DNA of 64,000 nucleotides from Nitrospira sp. (GTDB lineage Bacteria > Nitrospirota > Nitrospiria > Nitrospirales > Nitrospiraceae): the NCBI GenBank assembly GCA_031315995.1, contig JALDRG010000004.1:186001-250000 (forward strand). The letters run 5' to 3'. Of this stretch, positions 18,023 to 26,471 are shown in pieces. The notes under the pieces were generated by a model. The model had not been told where the DNA came from. It did no database searches and saw nothing but the letters and a program-made list of their open reading frames with translations. The position numbers were made by a program, and so were the translations under genes. Every line of letters starts with the position of its first letter. The first letter of the stretch is position 1.

Positions 18023-18051
18023 TTGAATCACAGCACGCGCTGGTTTATTCT
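18023..18051 (+). promoter_or_regulatory. Sigma-70-type promoter for the Rrf2-sulfate operon
   Basis: TTGAAT, a 17-base spacer and TATTCT, placing the start of transcription about 33 bases before the Rrf2 start codon. An A/T-rich stretch between promoter and ATG could hold the regulator's own operator, but I see no clear dyad. Confidence 0.5.
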
Positions 18052-18090
18052 GCAAAAACTTGAGCAACTCACTAGACAAAATATTCTGGC

Positions 18091-18516
18091 ATGAAGTTCT
18101 CGAAGAAAAGTGAATATGGACTGCGGGCGCTGCTCGAACTCTGCGGCACGTATGGGGGACGTGTGCTCCAGCGCCATGAAATCGCAGAGCGACAGAATAT
18201 CCCCGTGGAATTTCTCGAACAGATTCTGCTCGCCTTGAAACGCGCCGGCCTGCTGGCCAGCCGTCGAGGAGTCCGCGGCGGGTATGCACTCATCAAATCG
18301 CCGGAAGACATCACGCTCGGCCAAGTCATCCGTATTTTGGATGGCCCCCTGGCGCCGATCAGCTGCGTGAGCAAGACCGCCTATCAAAAATGCGCCGACT
18401 GTCCCTACGCAGCCACACCCTCGTGCCCGTTGCAACAGGCCATGGGTGAGGTCCGGGATGCCATTGCCAACATTCTCGACCATTACACGTTGAGTCGATT
18501 CGCCCATTCCAAATAG
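18091..18516 (+). CDS. Rrf2-family transcriptional regulator, probable sulfur-supply regulator
   Basis: 141 residues. A winged helix-turn-helix of the Rrf2 type occupies residues 1-80 (MKFSKKSEYGLRALLEL, IPVEFLEQILLALKRAGLL, SRRGVRGGYALIKSP). Four Cys follow at 92, 101, 104 and 112, a C-x8-C-x2-C-x7-C pattern that differs from the C-x5-C-x5-C of IscR; they could hold an iron-sulfur cluster or sense thiols. It leads an operon of sulfate transporter genes (21 bases to sbp), as CymR-type regulators of cysteine supply often do. I infer that it represses the transporter when sulfur is plentiful and controls itself. Confidence 0.88.
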   Translation: MKFSKKSEYGLRALLELCGTYGGRVLQRHEIAERQNIPVEFLEQILLALKRAGLLASRRGVRGGYALIKSPEDITLGQVIRILDGPLAPISCVSKTAYQKCADCPYAATPSCPLQQAMGEVRDAIANILDHYTLSRFAHSK

Positions 18517-18537
18517 GCGGAAGGAGCCGCAACCGCT

Positions 18538-19602
18538 ATGACTCGTCACACACACCTGACTCTCAGCTTCGCGATCGGCGCCTGGATGGCCGCGCTGGCC
18601 TGCTCGTCTACGCTGGTGGGCGCCGCCGAAACTCGTGATCTCATTTTGGCCGCCTACAGCGTGCCGAAGGAGGCCTACGAACGGCGCATCATCCCCGCTT
18701 TTCAACGACAGTGGAAACAAAAGACCGGGCAGGAGGTACGCATACGCAGTTCCTACGGAGCCTCCGGCGCTCAAGCTCGCGCCATGATCGGGGGATTCGA
18801 TGCGGACGTGGCCGTGCTGTCGTTGGAAGGAGATGTCGATCAGATCGTTAAAGCCGGTTTGATTACCCATGACTGGAGGAAGGCTCCCCACGGCGGCATG
18901 ATCTCCGCTTCGGTCGTGGCTCTCGGGGTCCGAAAAGGCAATCCGAAAGGGATCAAGGGCTGGGAAGATGCCGCACGCCCCGGCGTGGAAGTACTCTACC
19001 CGAATCCGAAAACCTCCGGCGGCGCGATGTGGGATGTCATCGCGATTTATGGCGCCGGCATGAAACTGGCCGAGCAGCGCGCAGCGGGAAAGCCGGTGGC
19101 TCCAGATGCGGCAGCCGCGCAGGCCGCCGACTTGCTCACCCGCATTCAACGCAACGTGAAGGTCATGGATAAGAGCGGTCGAGAGTCGGTCACGACGTTT
19201 GAACGCGGCGTCGGTGATGTCATCGTGACCTACGAAAACGAATTGCTGCCGCGCGTGAAGAGTGGACGACCCTATGAAATCATCGTCCCCGACGAAACCG
19301 TCTGGATCGAAAACCCGGCGGCGGTGCTGGATACCTATGCCGACCGCCACAACACCAGGGATCTCGCGGAGGCATTCGTGGCATTTCTCCACGGACCGGA
19401 AGCGCAGGCGGCCTTTGTCGAATTAGGATTTCGCCCGTTGGACCATGGCGCGGGCACCCCGGCCTCGACCGCCACGCTCCCGCAACCGGCGCGACTGTTT
19501 ACGATCGCGGACCTTGGCGGCTGGGACCAGGTGAGCAACAAGTTGTTCGGGCCTCAGGGACTCTGGACGAGAATCGTCGAGGATGTGGCAGGAAAACGAT
19601 AA
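18538..19602 (+). CDS. sbp: Sulfate/thiosulfate ABC transporter, periplasmic binding protein
   Basis: 354 residues with a signal peptide (cleavage near VGAAE, about residue 30). It binds sulfate in the periplasm and delivers it to CysTW. Motifs of the Sbp/CysP family are clear: LAAYSVPKEAYERRIIPAF, RSSYGASGAQARAMIGGFDADV, PHGGMISASVVALGVRKGNP, NPKTSGGAMWDVIAIYG and VGDVIVTYENELL. A GGAAGGAG site precedes the ATG. It is 21 bases after the Rrf2 gene and 216 bases before cysT, the gap holding a palindromic repeat. Confidence 0.94.
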   Translation: MTRHTHLTLSFAIGAWMAALACSSTLVGAAETRDLILAAYSVPKEAYERRIIPAFQRQWKQKTGQEVRIRSSYGASGAQARAMIGGFDADVAVLSLEGDVDQIVKAGLITHDWRKAPHGGMISASVVALGVRKGNPKGIKGWEDAARPGVEVLYPNPKTSGGAMWDVIAIYGAGMKLAEQRAAGKPVAPDAAAAQAADLLTRIQRNVKVMDKSGRESVTTFERGVGDVIVTYENELLPRVKSGRPYEIIVPDETVWIENPAAVLDTYADRHNTRDLAEAFVAFLHGPEAQAAFVELGFRPLDHGAGTPASTATLPQPARLFTIADLGGWDQVSNKLFGPQGLWTRIVEDVAGKR

Positions 19603-19678
19603 CAGAGTCTGGAAAATTGTTTTGGCACGCAAGAATTCAACTAGCTCGCAGGTACGGCACAACAAGTACATTCTTTTA

Positions 19679-19801
19679 CAGGATGCTCAAAATGCCCGTC
19701 CAGCAAGGCCGCAGCGAGTGAAGGACCGAGGCGTACCCTTGCGGTACGTTGAGGGCCTGAACGATGCGAGATCGCCGCTGGCGGACATTTTCGGCATCCT
19801 G
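19679..19801. repeat. Intergenic imperfect palindrome (hairpin repeat) inside the cys operon
   Basis: A 123-base element whose ends are near-perfect inverted repeats: about 25 bases at 19679-19704 pair with 19777-19801 with only a few mismatches. A smaller dyad GTACC-CTTGC-GGTAC lies near its centre (about 19733-19747). It carries no convincing reading frame. The end is 17 bases before the cysT start, so its RNA would fold into a long hairpin between sbp and cysT. I recall similar palindromes as dispersed elements in Nitrospira genomes; this is memory, not a search. No second copy was seen in the window. Confidence 0.75.
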
Positions 19802-19818
19802 CAAAGCGGAGCGATCGC

Positions 19819-20700
19819 GTGACATCTCCCATGTTACTGAGCCTGGCACTCCGATCCGCCGCGGTCGGCTATGTGCTGGTCCTGATCTTTCTCCCACTCG
19901 CGGCGCTGGCGCAACAATCGGTCGCAGCCGGGTTGAATGGCTTCATCCAAGATCTGTCGGCGCCCCAGGCAGCGGCCGCGCTCTGGCTCACCGTGGAAAC
20001 CGCCGCCATCGCAACCGCTATCAATGCCCTGTTCGGTACCTTGTCGGCGTTCGTACTGGTGCGGTACGAATTCCCGGGCCGATGGCTCCTCAATGCGCTG
20101 GTGGATTTGCCCTTTGCGATTCCGACCCTGGTGGCCGGACTGATGATCGCCGCCATCTATGGCCCGACGAGCCTATTGGGCACCTGGCTCCAACAGGGCG
20201 GTATGGCGGTGCTCTACAACCAGCCGGGCATCATCTTGGCCATGGTGTTCGTCACGATGCCGTTTACCATCCGTTCCCTGCAACCGGTGCTGATGGGACT
20301 CGAACGCGATCAGGAAGAAGCGGCCTTTACCTTGGGAGCCAGCCCCTGGACGACCTTTTGGAAGGTGACGGTCCCGTCGGTCTTGCCCGGCCTGTTGACC
20401 GGCGTCTTCCTCACCTTCGTGCGGGCGCTCGGAGAGTTTGGCTCCATCGTGATCGTCGCCGGCAATATCCCCATGAAGACGCAGGTCGCTTCGGTGTATG
20501 TCTATGGCGAAATCGAGAGCTATAACCCCCAGGCGGCCACGTCCGTCTCGGTGTTGATTCTGCTCATTTCGTTTGTGGTGCTGCTCTTATTGGAACGGTT
20601 GACTCGGCGTCCAGGGGAACGGCTGCCCAGACTGTTTCAATGGTCGAGGCCGACGTACGAGCGCGGCCATGATTCGGCTATGCCGAAAGCGGCCGTTTAA
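19819..20700 (+). CDS. cysT: Sulfate ABC transporter permease CysT
   Basis: 293 residues with six predicted membrane helices. It forms, with CysW, the inner-membrane channel for sulfate. The start is a GTG with GGAG eight bases upstream, just outside the palindromic repeat. Family motifs include DLPFAIPTLVAGLMIAAIYG, the cytoplasmic EAA loop LERDQEEAAFTLGASPWTTFWKVT that contacts CysA, and RALGEFGSIVIVAGNIPMKT. The C-terminal tail is basic and has no known role. Confidence 0.95.
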   Translation: MTSPMLLSLALRSAAVGYVLVLIFLPLAALAQQSVAAGLNGFIQDLSAPQAAAALWLTVETAAIATAINALFGTLSAFVLVRYEFPGRWLLNALVDLPFAIPTLVAGLMIAAIYGPTSLLGTWLQQGGMAVLYNQPGIILAMVFVTMPFTIRSLQPVLMGLERDQEEAAFTLGASPWTTFWKVTVPSVLPGLLTGVFLTFVRALGEFGSIVIVAGNIPMKTQVASVYVYGEIESYNPQAATSVSVLILLISFVVLLLLERLTRRPGERLPRLFQWSRPTYERGHDSAMPKAAV

Positions 20701-20748
20701 GAATGTGACTCTGGCGGAGCCCATCGTGATTGTTACGGGAGCCGGTGC

Positions 20749-21558
20749 ATGCGTTGGCTGATGATCGGGATCGTCTGGCTGTACTTTCTCGTCCTGCTGG
20801 TCGGACCGATCCTCTACATGGCGACTCAGAGTTTCAGCGAGGGGCTGACGGCATTCTGGACTGAGATCTCCAGGCCGGAAGCCGTACATGGCTTTACCCT
20901 CACAGCTGAAATTACTCTGATCGTGCTGGTGCTGAACCTCATCTTCGGCACCATGACGGCGTTGGTGCTGGCGCGCCAGCAGTTTTGGGGCCGCAGCCTG
21001 ATCAGCGGCGTCATCGATCTGCCGTTTGCGGTCTCGCCCGTGATCGCCGGCTTCATGCTGATTCTGCTGTTCGGCCCGGACACCTTGCTGGGCGCATTCT
21101 TCGGCCAGGCACAAATCAAGGTGCTGTTTGCCTTGCCGGCCATGATTCTGGCGACCCTGTTCGTGACGTTTCCTTTCATGGTGCGTGAACTCACGCCGCT
21201 GCTGCAAACCTTGGGCACTGAAGAAGAGGAAGCGGCGAGGACCTTGGGAGCCGGCGAATGGCAGGTGTTTCTGAAAGTGACGCTGCCGGCCCTTCGTTGG
21301 GGCTTAGTCTACGGCGCGACCCTCACCGTGGCGCGCGCGATCGGCGAATTTGGAGCTGTCCTCGTCGTCTCGGGAAATATTCTGTTGCTGACTCAGACGG
21401 CCACCTTGCACATCTACCAGAGCTATGTCGATTTCAACTACGTGGCGGCGAATGCCGTGTCGCTGACTCTGCTCGCCGTATCCTTCGCGATTCTCACGGT
21501 GTTGGAGATCGCTAAAGCCCGAGCCGAAACGACCGTAGCGGAAGCGGGAGCGCATTAA
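20749..21558 (+). CDS. cysW: Sulfate ABC transporter permease CysW
   Basis: 269 residues, six membrane helices, the second permease of the sulfate transporter. Recognisable by DLPFAVSPVIAGFMLILLFG, the EAA loop LGTEEEEAARTLGAGEWQVF and ARAIGEFGAVLVVSGNI. It starts 48 bases after cysT and ends four bases before the cysA start codon, consistent with co-translation. Confidence 0.95.
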   Translation: MRWLMIGIVWLYFLVLLVGPILYMATQSFSEGLTAFWTEISRPEAVHGFTLTAEITLIVLVLNLIFGTMTALVLARQQFWGRSLISGVIDLPFAVSPVIAGFMLILLFGPDTLLGAFFGQAQIKVLFALPAMILATLFVTFPFMVRELTPLLQTLGTEEEEAARTLGAGEWQVFLKVTLPALRWGLVYGATLTVARAIGEFGAVLVVSGNILLLTQTATLHIYQSYVDFNYVAANAVSLTLLAVSFAILTVLEIAKARAETTVAEAGAH

Positions 21559-21562
21559 GCCA

Positions 21563-22660
21563 GTGAAGATTGAAGTATGCGGGCTCACGAAGCAGTTCGG
21601 TTCGGCCACGGCGGTGGGCGGCGTCTCGTTTGTCGTCAACGAAGGAGAGCTGCTCGGCCTCCTCGGCCCAAGCGGCAGCGGAAAAACAACGGTGCTCCGT
21701 TTGATCGCCGGTCTGGAAGTCCCGACCGCCGGCGACATCTTCATCGACGGCAAGCGGGTGAACGACCTCACCGTGCAGGAACGCAATATCGGCTTCGTCT
21801 TCCAACACTACGCCCTCTTCAAACATTTGACCGTCTACGACAACATCGCCTTCGGACTCAAGATCAAAAAGTGGACTCGCCGTGACATCGAGCAGCGCGT
21901 CCTGGAACTCCTCGGGCTGATGAGCCTGGAAGGACTAGGCGGTCGCTACCCGCACCAACTCTCTGGTGGACAGCGACAGCGTGTCGCCATTGCCCGCGCC
22001 CTCGCGCCCCGTCCCAGCGTGTTGCTCATGGACGAGCCCTTCGGCGCGGTCGATGCGAAGGTGCGGCAGGAATTGCGCGAGTGGCTGATCCGTCTGCATA
22101 CGGATCTGAATGTCACCAGCCTGTTCGTGACGCATGATCAGGAAGAAGCGATGGAAGTCTCCGGGCGAATCATTGTGTTCTCGAAAGGCAAGCTGGAGCA
22201 GGCCGGGTCTCCCGCCGATGTGTATGAGGAGCCGGCCACGGAATTCGTGGCCCGGTTCATCGGCTCCATGAATATCGTGGAAGGCGTCGTGCAGCGTGAA
22301 CAGGTGCAGGTCGGCTCGCTCGAATTTCCAGCGGCCGGCTTCTCCGACGGCCAGACACTGCAAGTAGGATTTCGTCCCTACTATGTAAAGGTCGCGGAAG
22401 ATCCCGCGCGCTATCGTCAGCCGGCGAAACTGCGGCACATCTATTTCCTCGGTGTGGCCTACCGGCTCGAAATTGAAACCCCGGATGGACTCATCCTCCG
22501 CTCCCGTATGAACAAGGAAGAATTCCGACGCTGCCGCTTCACTGTGGGACAAGCCGTCTCCTTCGCCGTCACCCATTTTCGGATCCTTCCGCAAGAAGCC
22601 ACGGCGCCGTCCATGGGCTCAGAACCGGGGAAACCCGTCACGGGCCCGCTCACGCCATAA
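21563..22660 (+). CDS. cysA: Sulfate ABC transporter ATP-binding protein
   Basis: 365 residues from a GTG. It powers sulfate import by ATP hydrolysis at the inner membrane. Walker A is GPSGSGKTT, the Q-loop lies in NIGFVFQHYALFKHLTVYDN, the signature is LSGGQRQRVAIARAL, Walker B is VLLMDEPFGAVD and the switch His is in FVTHDQEEAMEVS. The C-terminal 110 residues form the small regulatory (TOBE-like) domain usual in CysA. It closes the operon; no assimilatory sulfate-reduction gene follows in the window. Confidence 0.95.
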   Translation: MKIEVCGLTKQFGSATAVGGVSFVVNEGELLGLLGPSGSGKTTVLRLIAGLEVPTAGDIFIDGKRVNDLTVQERNIGFVFQHYALFKHLTVYDNIAFGLKIKKWTRRDIEQRVLELLGLMSLEGLGGRYPHQLSGGQRQRVAIARALAPRPSVLLMDEPFGAVDAKVRQELREWLIRLHTDLNVTSLFVTHDQEEAMEVSGRIIVFSKGKLEQAGSPADVYEEPATEFVARFIGSMNIVEGVVQREQVQVGSLEFPAAGFSDGQTLQVGFRPYYVKVAEDPARYRQPAKLRHIYFLGVAYRLEIETPDGLILRSRMNKEEFRRCRFTVGQAVSFAVTHFRILPQEATAPSMGSEPGKPVTGPLTP

Positions 22661-22809
22661 CAGAGAGCGGCGGCACAACCGTGACTCAACGAACCAGCAT
22701 CGGTTGGAGAGAGTTTCCTGGCGCACTCCCCTCTCATCAGCCTGCCTCCCAAGACTTCGCGGCGGCAGAGAGACACCATGGCGCCCGAGCACGACACATG
22801 GGCTGGGGG

Positions 22810-23706
22810 TTAGTGGTACGTGATGCTGCGCGATCGAACAGAGGAGTGTGTGAGCGTCTCGCGCCCGTCGTTCAGATTCCACCAGTCGAGCGTTTCCTTG
22901 GTCCAGTTCCCGATGGCATCGTATTCGTACCGATAGGCCTTGCGCTCGATGGCGCGTTCATTCGCGTCGAAGATCCGCTCTTCGATCTGATTGCCCTGCT
23001 CGTCGTAGCGAAACTCGGATCGGCCTTGCCGTCGCCCTCGAAGGTCGGACACGATTTTCTCACGAACATGCCCCCGCTCGTCATAGGCGCTGGCCACCTC
23101 GTAACCCGTCTCAAATCGATCGGTCATCACGATCTGATTCCCGGCTGCGTCGTAGCGATAGTTGCGCTCGAAACGCTCCCGCAGCAGACGTCCCGCGTCA
23201 TCGTAGACAAACAGGTTTCGATTGATCACTCGGACGGCGTTATAGTGCAGGCTTCGCGTGCGCCGGTGCGCCTCATCGTATTCATACAGGGAGGCATTCT
23301 CAAAGGTACCGTCACCCCAGGCCGCCAGCTCGGCGGACCGATTCCCGTGGTCATCATAGACCGAGCGTGTTTCTTTCAGGAGGTCGTTTCGCGCATCGTG
23401 CACCGCCTCGGCGATCCGCCTGCCCGCCCGGTCATAGGTATACACGAATCGCAGCGGCCACAGACCCTGAGAGATCTCTCGGCCGCTCTGAATGCGTTCG
23501 ATCAGGCGACCGCGCGGATCATACCGATCGGTTTGCACCAACAGGCTTTCTCTGGTCTCGACGGACCGGACGGCGCCCACCAACCCCGCTTCTTCTCGAT
23601 CGGAGAGCTCCGCAAGGCAGGCAGGGTCGGCCGGACCGAAATTGAGCACGGGAAGCAACAGGAGGAGGAGAACGGACACAAGAGTGGCCCGGCTGCGCCA
23701 CGGCAT
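22810..23706 (-). CDS. Secreted YD/RHS-repeat-like protein
   Basis: 298 residues if it starts at the ATG at 23706 (a TTG at 23736 is possible). A signal peptide rich in Leu (LVSVLLLLLLPVLNF) is followed by about ten short repeats of the type YDxxGxxxxE, such as DRYDPRGRLIERIQ, YTYDRAGRRIAEAV, FVYDDAGRLLRERF and FRYDEQGNQIEERI. These resemble the YD repeats of RHS toxins, but the protein is tiny and has no toxin domain or core-associated motif. The repeats probably build a short beta-solenoid or strip on the periplasmic or outer side. No role can be given from neighbours (cysA, fabI). Confidence 0.75.
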   Translation of the reverse strand: MPWRSRATLVSVLLLLLLPVLNFGPADPACLAELSDREEAGLVGAVRSVETRESLLVQTDRYDPRGRLIERIQSGREISQGLWPLRFVYTYDRAGRRIAEAVHDARNDLLKETRSVYDDHGNRSAELAAWGDGTFENASLYEYDEAHRRTRSLHYNAVRVINRNLFVYDDAGRLLRERFERNYRYDAAGNQIVMTDRFETGYEVASAYDERGHVREKIVSDLRGRRQGRSEFRYDEQGNQIEERIFDANERAIERKAYRYEYDAIGNWTKETLDWWNLNDGRETLTHSSVRSRSITYH

Positions 23707-23766
23707 CACGTCGGCCTGATCAGGCAACACACGCAAACAGGATCATGGAGCGAAACCCCTGGCCTT

Positions 23767-24546
23767 CTAGTCAACAGAGGCCAATGACCCGAGAATGTGA
23801 TATCCCCCATCGACGTAAATCACCTCTCCGGTGATGCCGCGGCCCAATGGACTCACCAGGAACAATGCCGTATCACCGACTTCGCCCTGCTCGGTCGCCC
23901 GCCGAAGTGGAGCGACGGCACGATGGTGATCGACCATTTTGCTGATGCCGGAGACGCCGCGCGCGGCCAATGTCTTGATCGGCCCGGCGGAGACGGCATT
24001 CACCCGGATGTTCTTCGGCCCCAGATCGTGGGCCAGATAGCGCACCGTCGCTTCAAGCGCCGCTTTCGCCACACCCATCACATTGTAGTGCGGCACCACC
24101 CGTTCGCTGCCGAGGTACGTCAGTGTCACGACCGATCCACCGTCCGTCATCAACGGCATCGCCGCCCGCGTGACGGCGACGAGGGAATAGGCGCTGACGT
24201 CGAGGGCCGTTGCAAATCCCTGGCGGGTGGTGTTCACGAATTCTCCGGTGAGTTCTTCACGCGGAGCAAAGGCCAGTGAATGCACCAGAAAGTCCAGCCG
24301 CCCCAGTTTCTCGGCGGCCTGCTTCATCATCGCATCGATCTGGCTGTCGTCGCCGACATCACACACACACGCCGACGCGCCAGGCAGGGTCTGCACCAAC
24401 TCCTCGACGTTTTCGCGCAACCGCTCGTTCTGATAGCTGAACAGCATCTGTGCGCCTTCTCGCGCAGCCGCCTGCGCGATGGCCCAGGCGATGCTGTGCT
24501 TGTTGGCCACACCGATGACGAGCCCCTTCTTCCCTTCTAACAACAT
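23767..24546 (-). CDS. fabI: Enoyl-[acyl-carrier-protein] reductase (NADH)
   Basis: 259 residues. It reduces trans-2-enoyl-ACP in the last step of each fatty-acid elongation cycle. The start at 24546 follows AGGAG by six bases; longer frames add an unlikely 33-residue tail. Features of FabI are GKKGLVIGVANKHSIAWAIA (nucleotide-binding with the SIAW variant), LDFLVHSLAFAPREEL, and the catalytic pair YNVMGVAKAALE with Tyr and Lys. VSAGPIKTLAARG and GRGITGEVIYVDGGYHILG close the fold. It stands alone between a YD-repeat gene and a hypothetical gene. Confidence 0.95.
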   Translation of the reverse strand: MLLEGKKGLVIGVANKHSIAWAIAQAAAREGAQMLFSYQNERLRENVEELVQTLPGASACVCDVGDDSQIDAMMKQAAEKLGRLDFLVHSLAFAPREELTGEFVNTTRQGFATALDVSAYSLVAVTRAAMPLMTDGGSVVTLTYLGSERVVPHYNVMGVAKAALEATVRYLAHDLGPKNIRVNAVSAGPIKTLAARGVSGISKMVDHHRAVAPLRRATEQGEVGDTALFLVSPLGRGITGEVIYVDGGYHILGSLASVD

Positions 24547-24770
24547 ACCGGCTCCTGCTCCTTCAATGAGATGACGCCCTGATGGGCGCTGAACATACCA
24601 TGATTTGATCCCGGAGTGAATCGTCCCTTGTCGGCACGACGGCACCTCTCTTTGAACTGCGCGCCCATCCTACCGTTCCACCCTGGACCGCGCCGAACCA
24701 CACCCGGTGCCCAGGCGATGAACGGCTGAGCCCGCGCATGGCACGAGCAAGAAAGGGATCGCCGGCGCTG

Positions 24771-25640
24771 TCACAACTTCTTCCTCACTTCGTTCCATGC
24801 CTTCGCCGCCTTGGCCTTGCGCGGCAACTCCCCCTTGGGCAATTCCGGAATCACCACCACCTCCATCCGGTGCTGCAAGAGGATTTCCGCAAAGAGCCGC
24901 GTGCGACCAATGCCGGTTTTCAAGGTCGTCCACCCGTCTTCCGTAAAGGTTTCGATCGTGGCGCTTAACCCGCCGGGCGGAGGCATCACCACAAGGCCGG
25001 TCGGGAATTCATGCAACGCCAGCCATCGGCGTTCGTCTCCGATAGAGGCCGGCTCGGATTTCGAGTGATCGCCTCCGGATACATAGACCACGTTGTAGTA
25101 GTATCGAGTCAGCAGCGATAATTCGTTCGCCGCGTCAGGCGCGGGCTGTGCCGACAGACCCTTCGTCCCTGCCGCGGACGACACGGGAGGAGCCGATGCG
25201 GGCGAACCGGGCTGCATGAGGGCGTCCATCTCCACCAACAGAATTGGCCGTCGTCGCTCCCACACGCACAACGTTGCCTGGGCCTTTTCCGCCGAGACCG
25301 GAGCCGTGTCATCAACAGACACCGTGATCACGTACATGCCACGCATCTTCGGCAGATACTCGAAGGAGGCCCGCCCGCCCTCAGTGGTCTTCGCCGTCGC
25401 AACCGGCTTGCCGTCGATCTGCAGCTGCAGCGCGACACCGCTCCATAGAGCCCCTGCGGCTGAATTCTTCCCAGCAAGATGGGCCTCGATTCGAACCGAA
25501 CGATTGGGCAACGTCAACGCATCCCGTACCGTCAGGATACCCGAGACCTTCTCGGCGGCCGCGCCGGTGCCCATCAGCGTCCAGCAGAGCAGCAGAAGCA
25601 GTGGGATGGGGCGCGACCCGAGACGAAGCCATTCTGCCAT
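24771..25640 (-). CDS. Secreted protein of unknown function with an Ig-like N-terminal domain
   Basis: 289 residues from the ATG at 25640. A signal peptide ends near GAAAEK (about residue 30). Residues 30-130 read as an Ig/Big-type strand domain (VRIEAHLAGKNSA, GVALQLQIDGKPVATAKTTEGGRASFEYL, MYVITVSVDD). A Pro/Ala/Ser-rich linker follows, then a mixed domain with the run TRYYYNVVYVSGGDHS and a basic end (PRKAKAAKAWNEVRKK). I do not recognise the family. It follows a small membrane-protein gene by about 40 bases. Confidence 0.65.
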   Translation of the reverse strand: MAEWLRLGSRPIPLLLLLCWTLMGTGAAAEKVSGILTVRDALTLPNRSVRIEAHLAGKNSAAGALWSGVALQLQIDGKPVATAKTTEGGRASFEYLPKMRGMYVITVSVDDTAPVSAEKAQATLCVWERRRPILLVEMDALMQPGSPASAPPVSSAAGTKGLSAQPAPDAANELSLLTRYYYNVVYVSGGDHSKSEPASIGDERRWLALHEFPTGLVVMPPPGGLSATIETFTEDGWTTLKTGIGRTRLFAEILLQHRMEVVVIPELPKGELPRKAKAAKAWNEVRKKL

Positions 25641-25680
25641 GATATGGTCCAATCTTCCTTTCGGAGCGCAACCGGTCCGG

Positions 25681-25923
25681 CTAGGCAAGGAGTCCACGAT
25701 CGCGGGTGACGGTGAGATACGTATCGCCCATACAAAACAGCACCAGGCCGATCAACGGCACGAGGGCAAGGGCGAACACTGACATCCAGAGGACAATCAG
25801 GAGTATCCCGGCCAGGAACAGGAGGCCACCGCGCTTCTCCCCGATATAGAGATGTCCGAGTCCGGGCACCAAGGACAATGCAGCGGCACGGCAAGCATGC
25901 GAGGTTTTTTCCAGGGGATCCAT
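25681..25923 (-). CDS. Small membrane protein, TM2-like
   Basis: 80 residues. After a short polar start it has SLVPGLGHLYIGEKRGG, the turn found in TM2-type proteins (PGxGxxYxGxxxxG), and then two hydrophobic helices (LLFLAGILLIVLWMSVF and ALVPLIGLVLFCMGDTYL). It should lie in the inner membrane as a hairpin. Function unknown. It precedes the Ig-like gene in the same direction. Confidence 0.65.
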   Translation of the reverse strand: MDPLEKTSHACRAAALSLVPGLGHLYIGEKRGGLLFLAGILLIVLWMSVFALALVPLIGLVLFCMGDTYLTVTRDRGLLA

Positions 25924-25964
25924 GTTATTCAGCGAGGGGATCGAGGGGCATCCAGGCCGCAGCG

Positions 25965-26432
25965 CTATCCCTTGAGTGCCGCTAAGACTTCGTCTACATG
26001 CCCGGGCACCTTCACCTTCCGAAACACGGCCTTGAGCCTCCCCGTGGGATCGATCACAAACGTACTCCGTTCAATCCCCATATACTTACGGCCGTACATG
26101 CTCTTTTCTTTGTAGACTCCGAAGGCCTTACAGACCACCGTCTCCTCGTCGCTCAACAAAGCAAACGGCAAGCCGTACTTGGCGATAAACTTCTGGTGCG
26201 AGGCCGTCCCATCCTTACTGACCCCGAGCACGACCGCCCCGGCCTTCTTGATCGGCGCGAAGGCGTCCCGAAAGTCACAGGCCTCTTTCGTACAACCCGA
26301 GGTATCATCCTTGGGATAAAAATATAGCACCACCTGCTTGCCCTTGAGACTCTTGAGGGTGACGGTGCTTCCGTGCTGATCCGGCAAGGAAAAATCCGGC
26401 GCCTTGGCTCCCACCTCTAGTTCGTCGGCCAT
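25965..26432 (-). CDS. bcp: Thiol peroxidase, Bcp/PrxQ-type peroxiredoxin
   Basis: 155 residues, the family norm. It reduces hydrogen peroxide and organic peroxides using thioredoxin. The peroxidatic Cys47 and resolving Cys52 lie in YPKDDTSGCTKEACDFRD, the C-x4-C pattern of atypical two-Cys PrxQ. The start at 26432 was chosen because GGAGG lies nine bases upstream. ERSTFVIDPTGRLKAVFRKV closes the fold. It lies 39 bases after a TPR lipoprotein gene. The thioredoxin gene at 42.3 kb could be its reductant. Confidence 0.95.
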   Translation of the reverse strand: MADELEVGAKAPDFSLPDQHGSTVTLKSLKGKQVVLYFYPKDDTSGCTKEACDFRDAFAPIKKAGAVVLGVSKDGTASHQKFIAKYGLPFALLSDEETVVCKAFGVYKEKSMYGRKYMGIERSTFVIDPTGRLKAVFRKVKVPGHVDEVLAALKG

Positions 26433-26471
26433 GTCTTCATTCCCTCCAGTCAACCTCTTCATGCCGCTCGA

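Noticed and set aside
18028..19392. A 454-codon minus-strand frame across the Rrf2 and sulfate-binding genes
   Set aside because: The plus strand encodes two clear families with ribosome-binding sites in the same bases; the minus frame resembles none.
22681..23787. A 368-codon plus-strand frame opposite the YD-repeat gene
   Set aside because: The minus strand has the regular YDxxG repeats and a signal peptide; the plus frame is its complement.
24547..24770. Possible short gene between fabI and the Ig-like protein gene
   Set aside because: Only short frames without ribosome-binding sites or recognisable composition are present in this 224-base gap.
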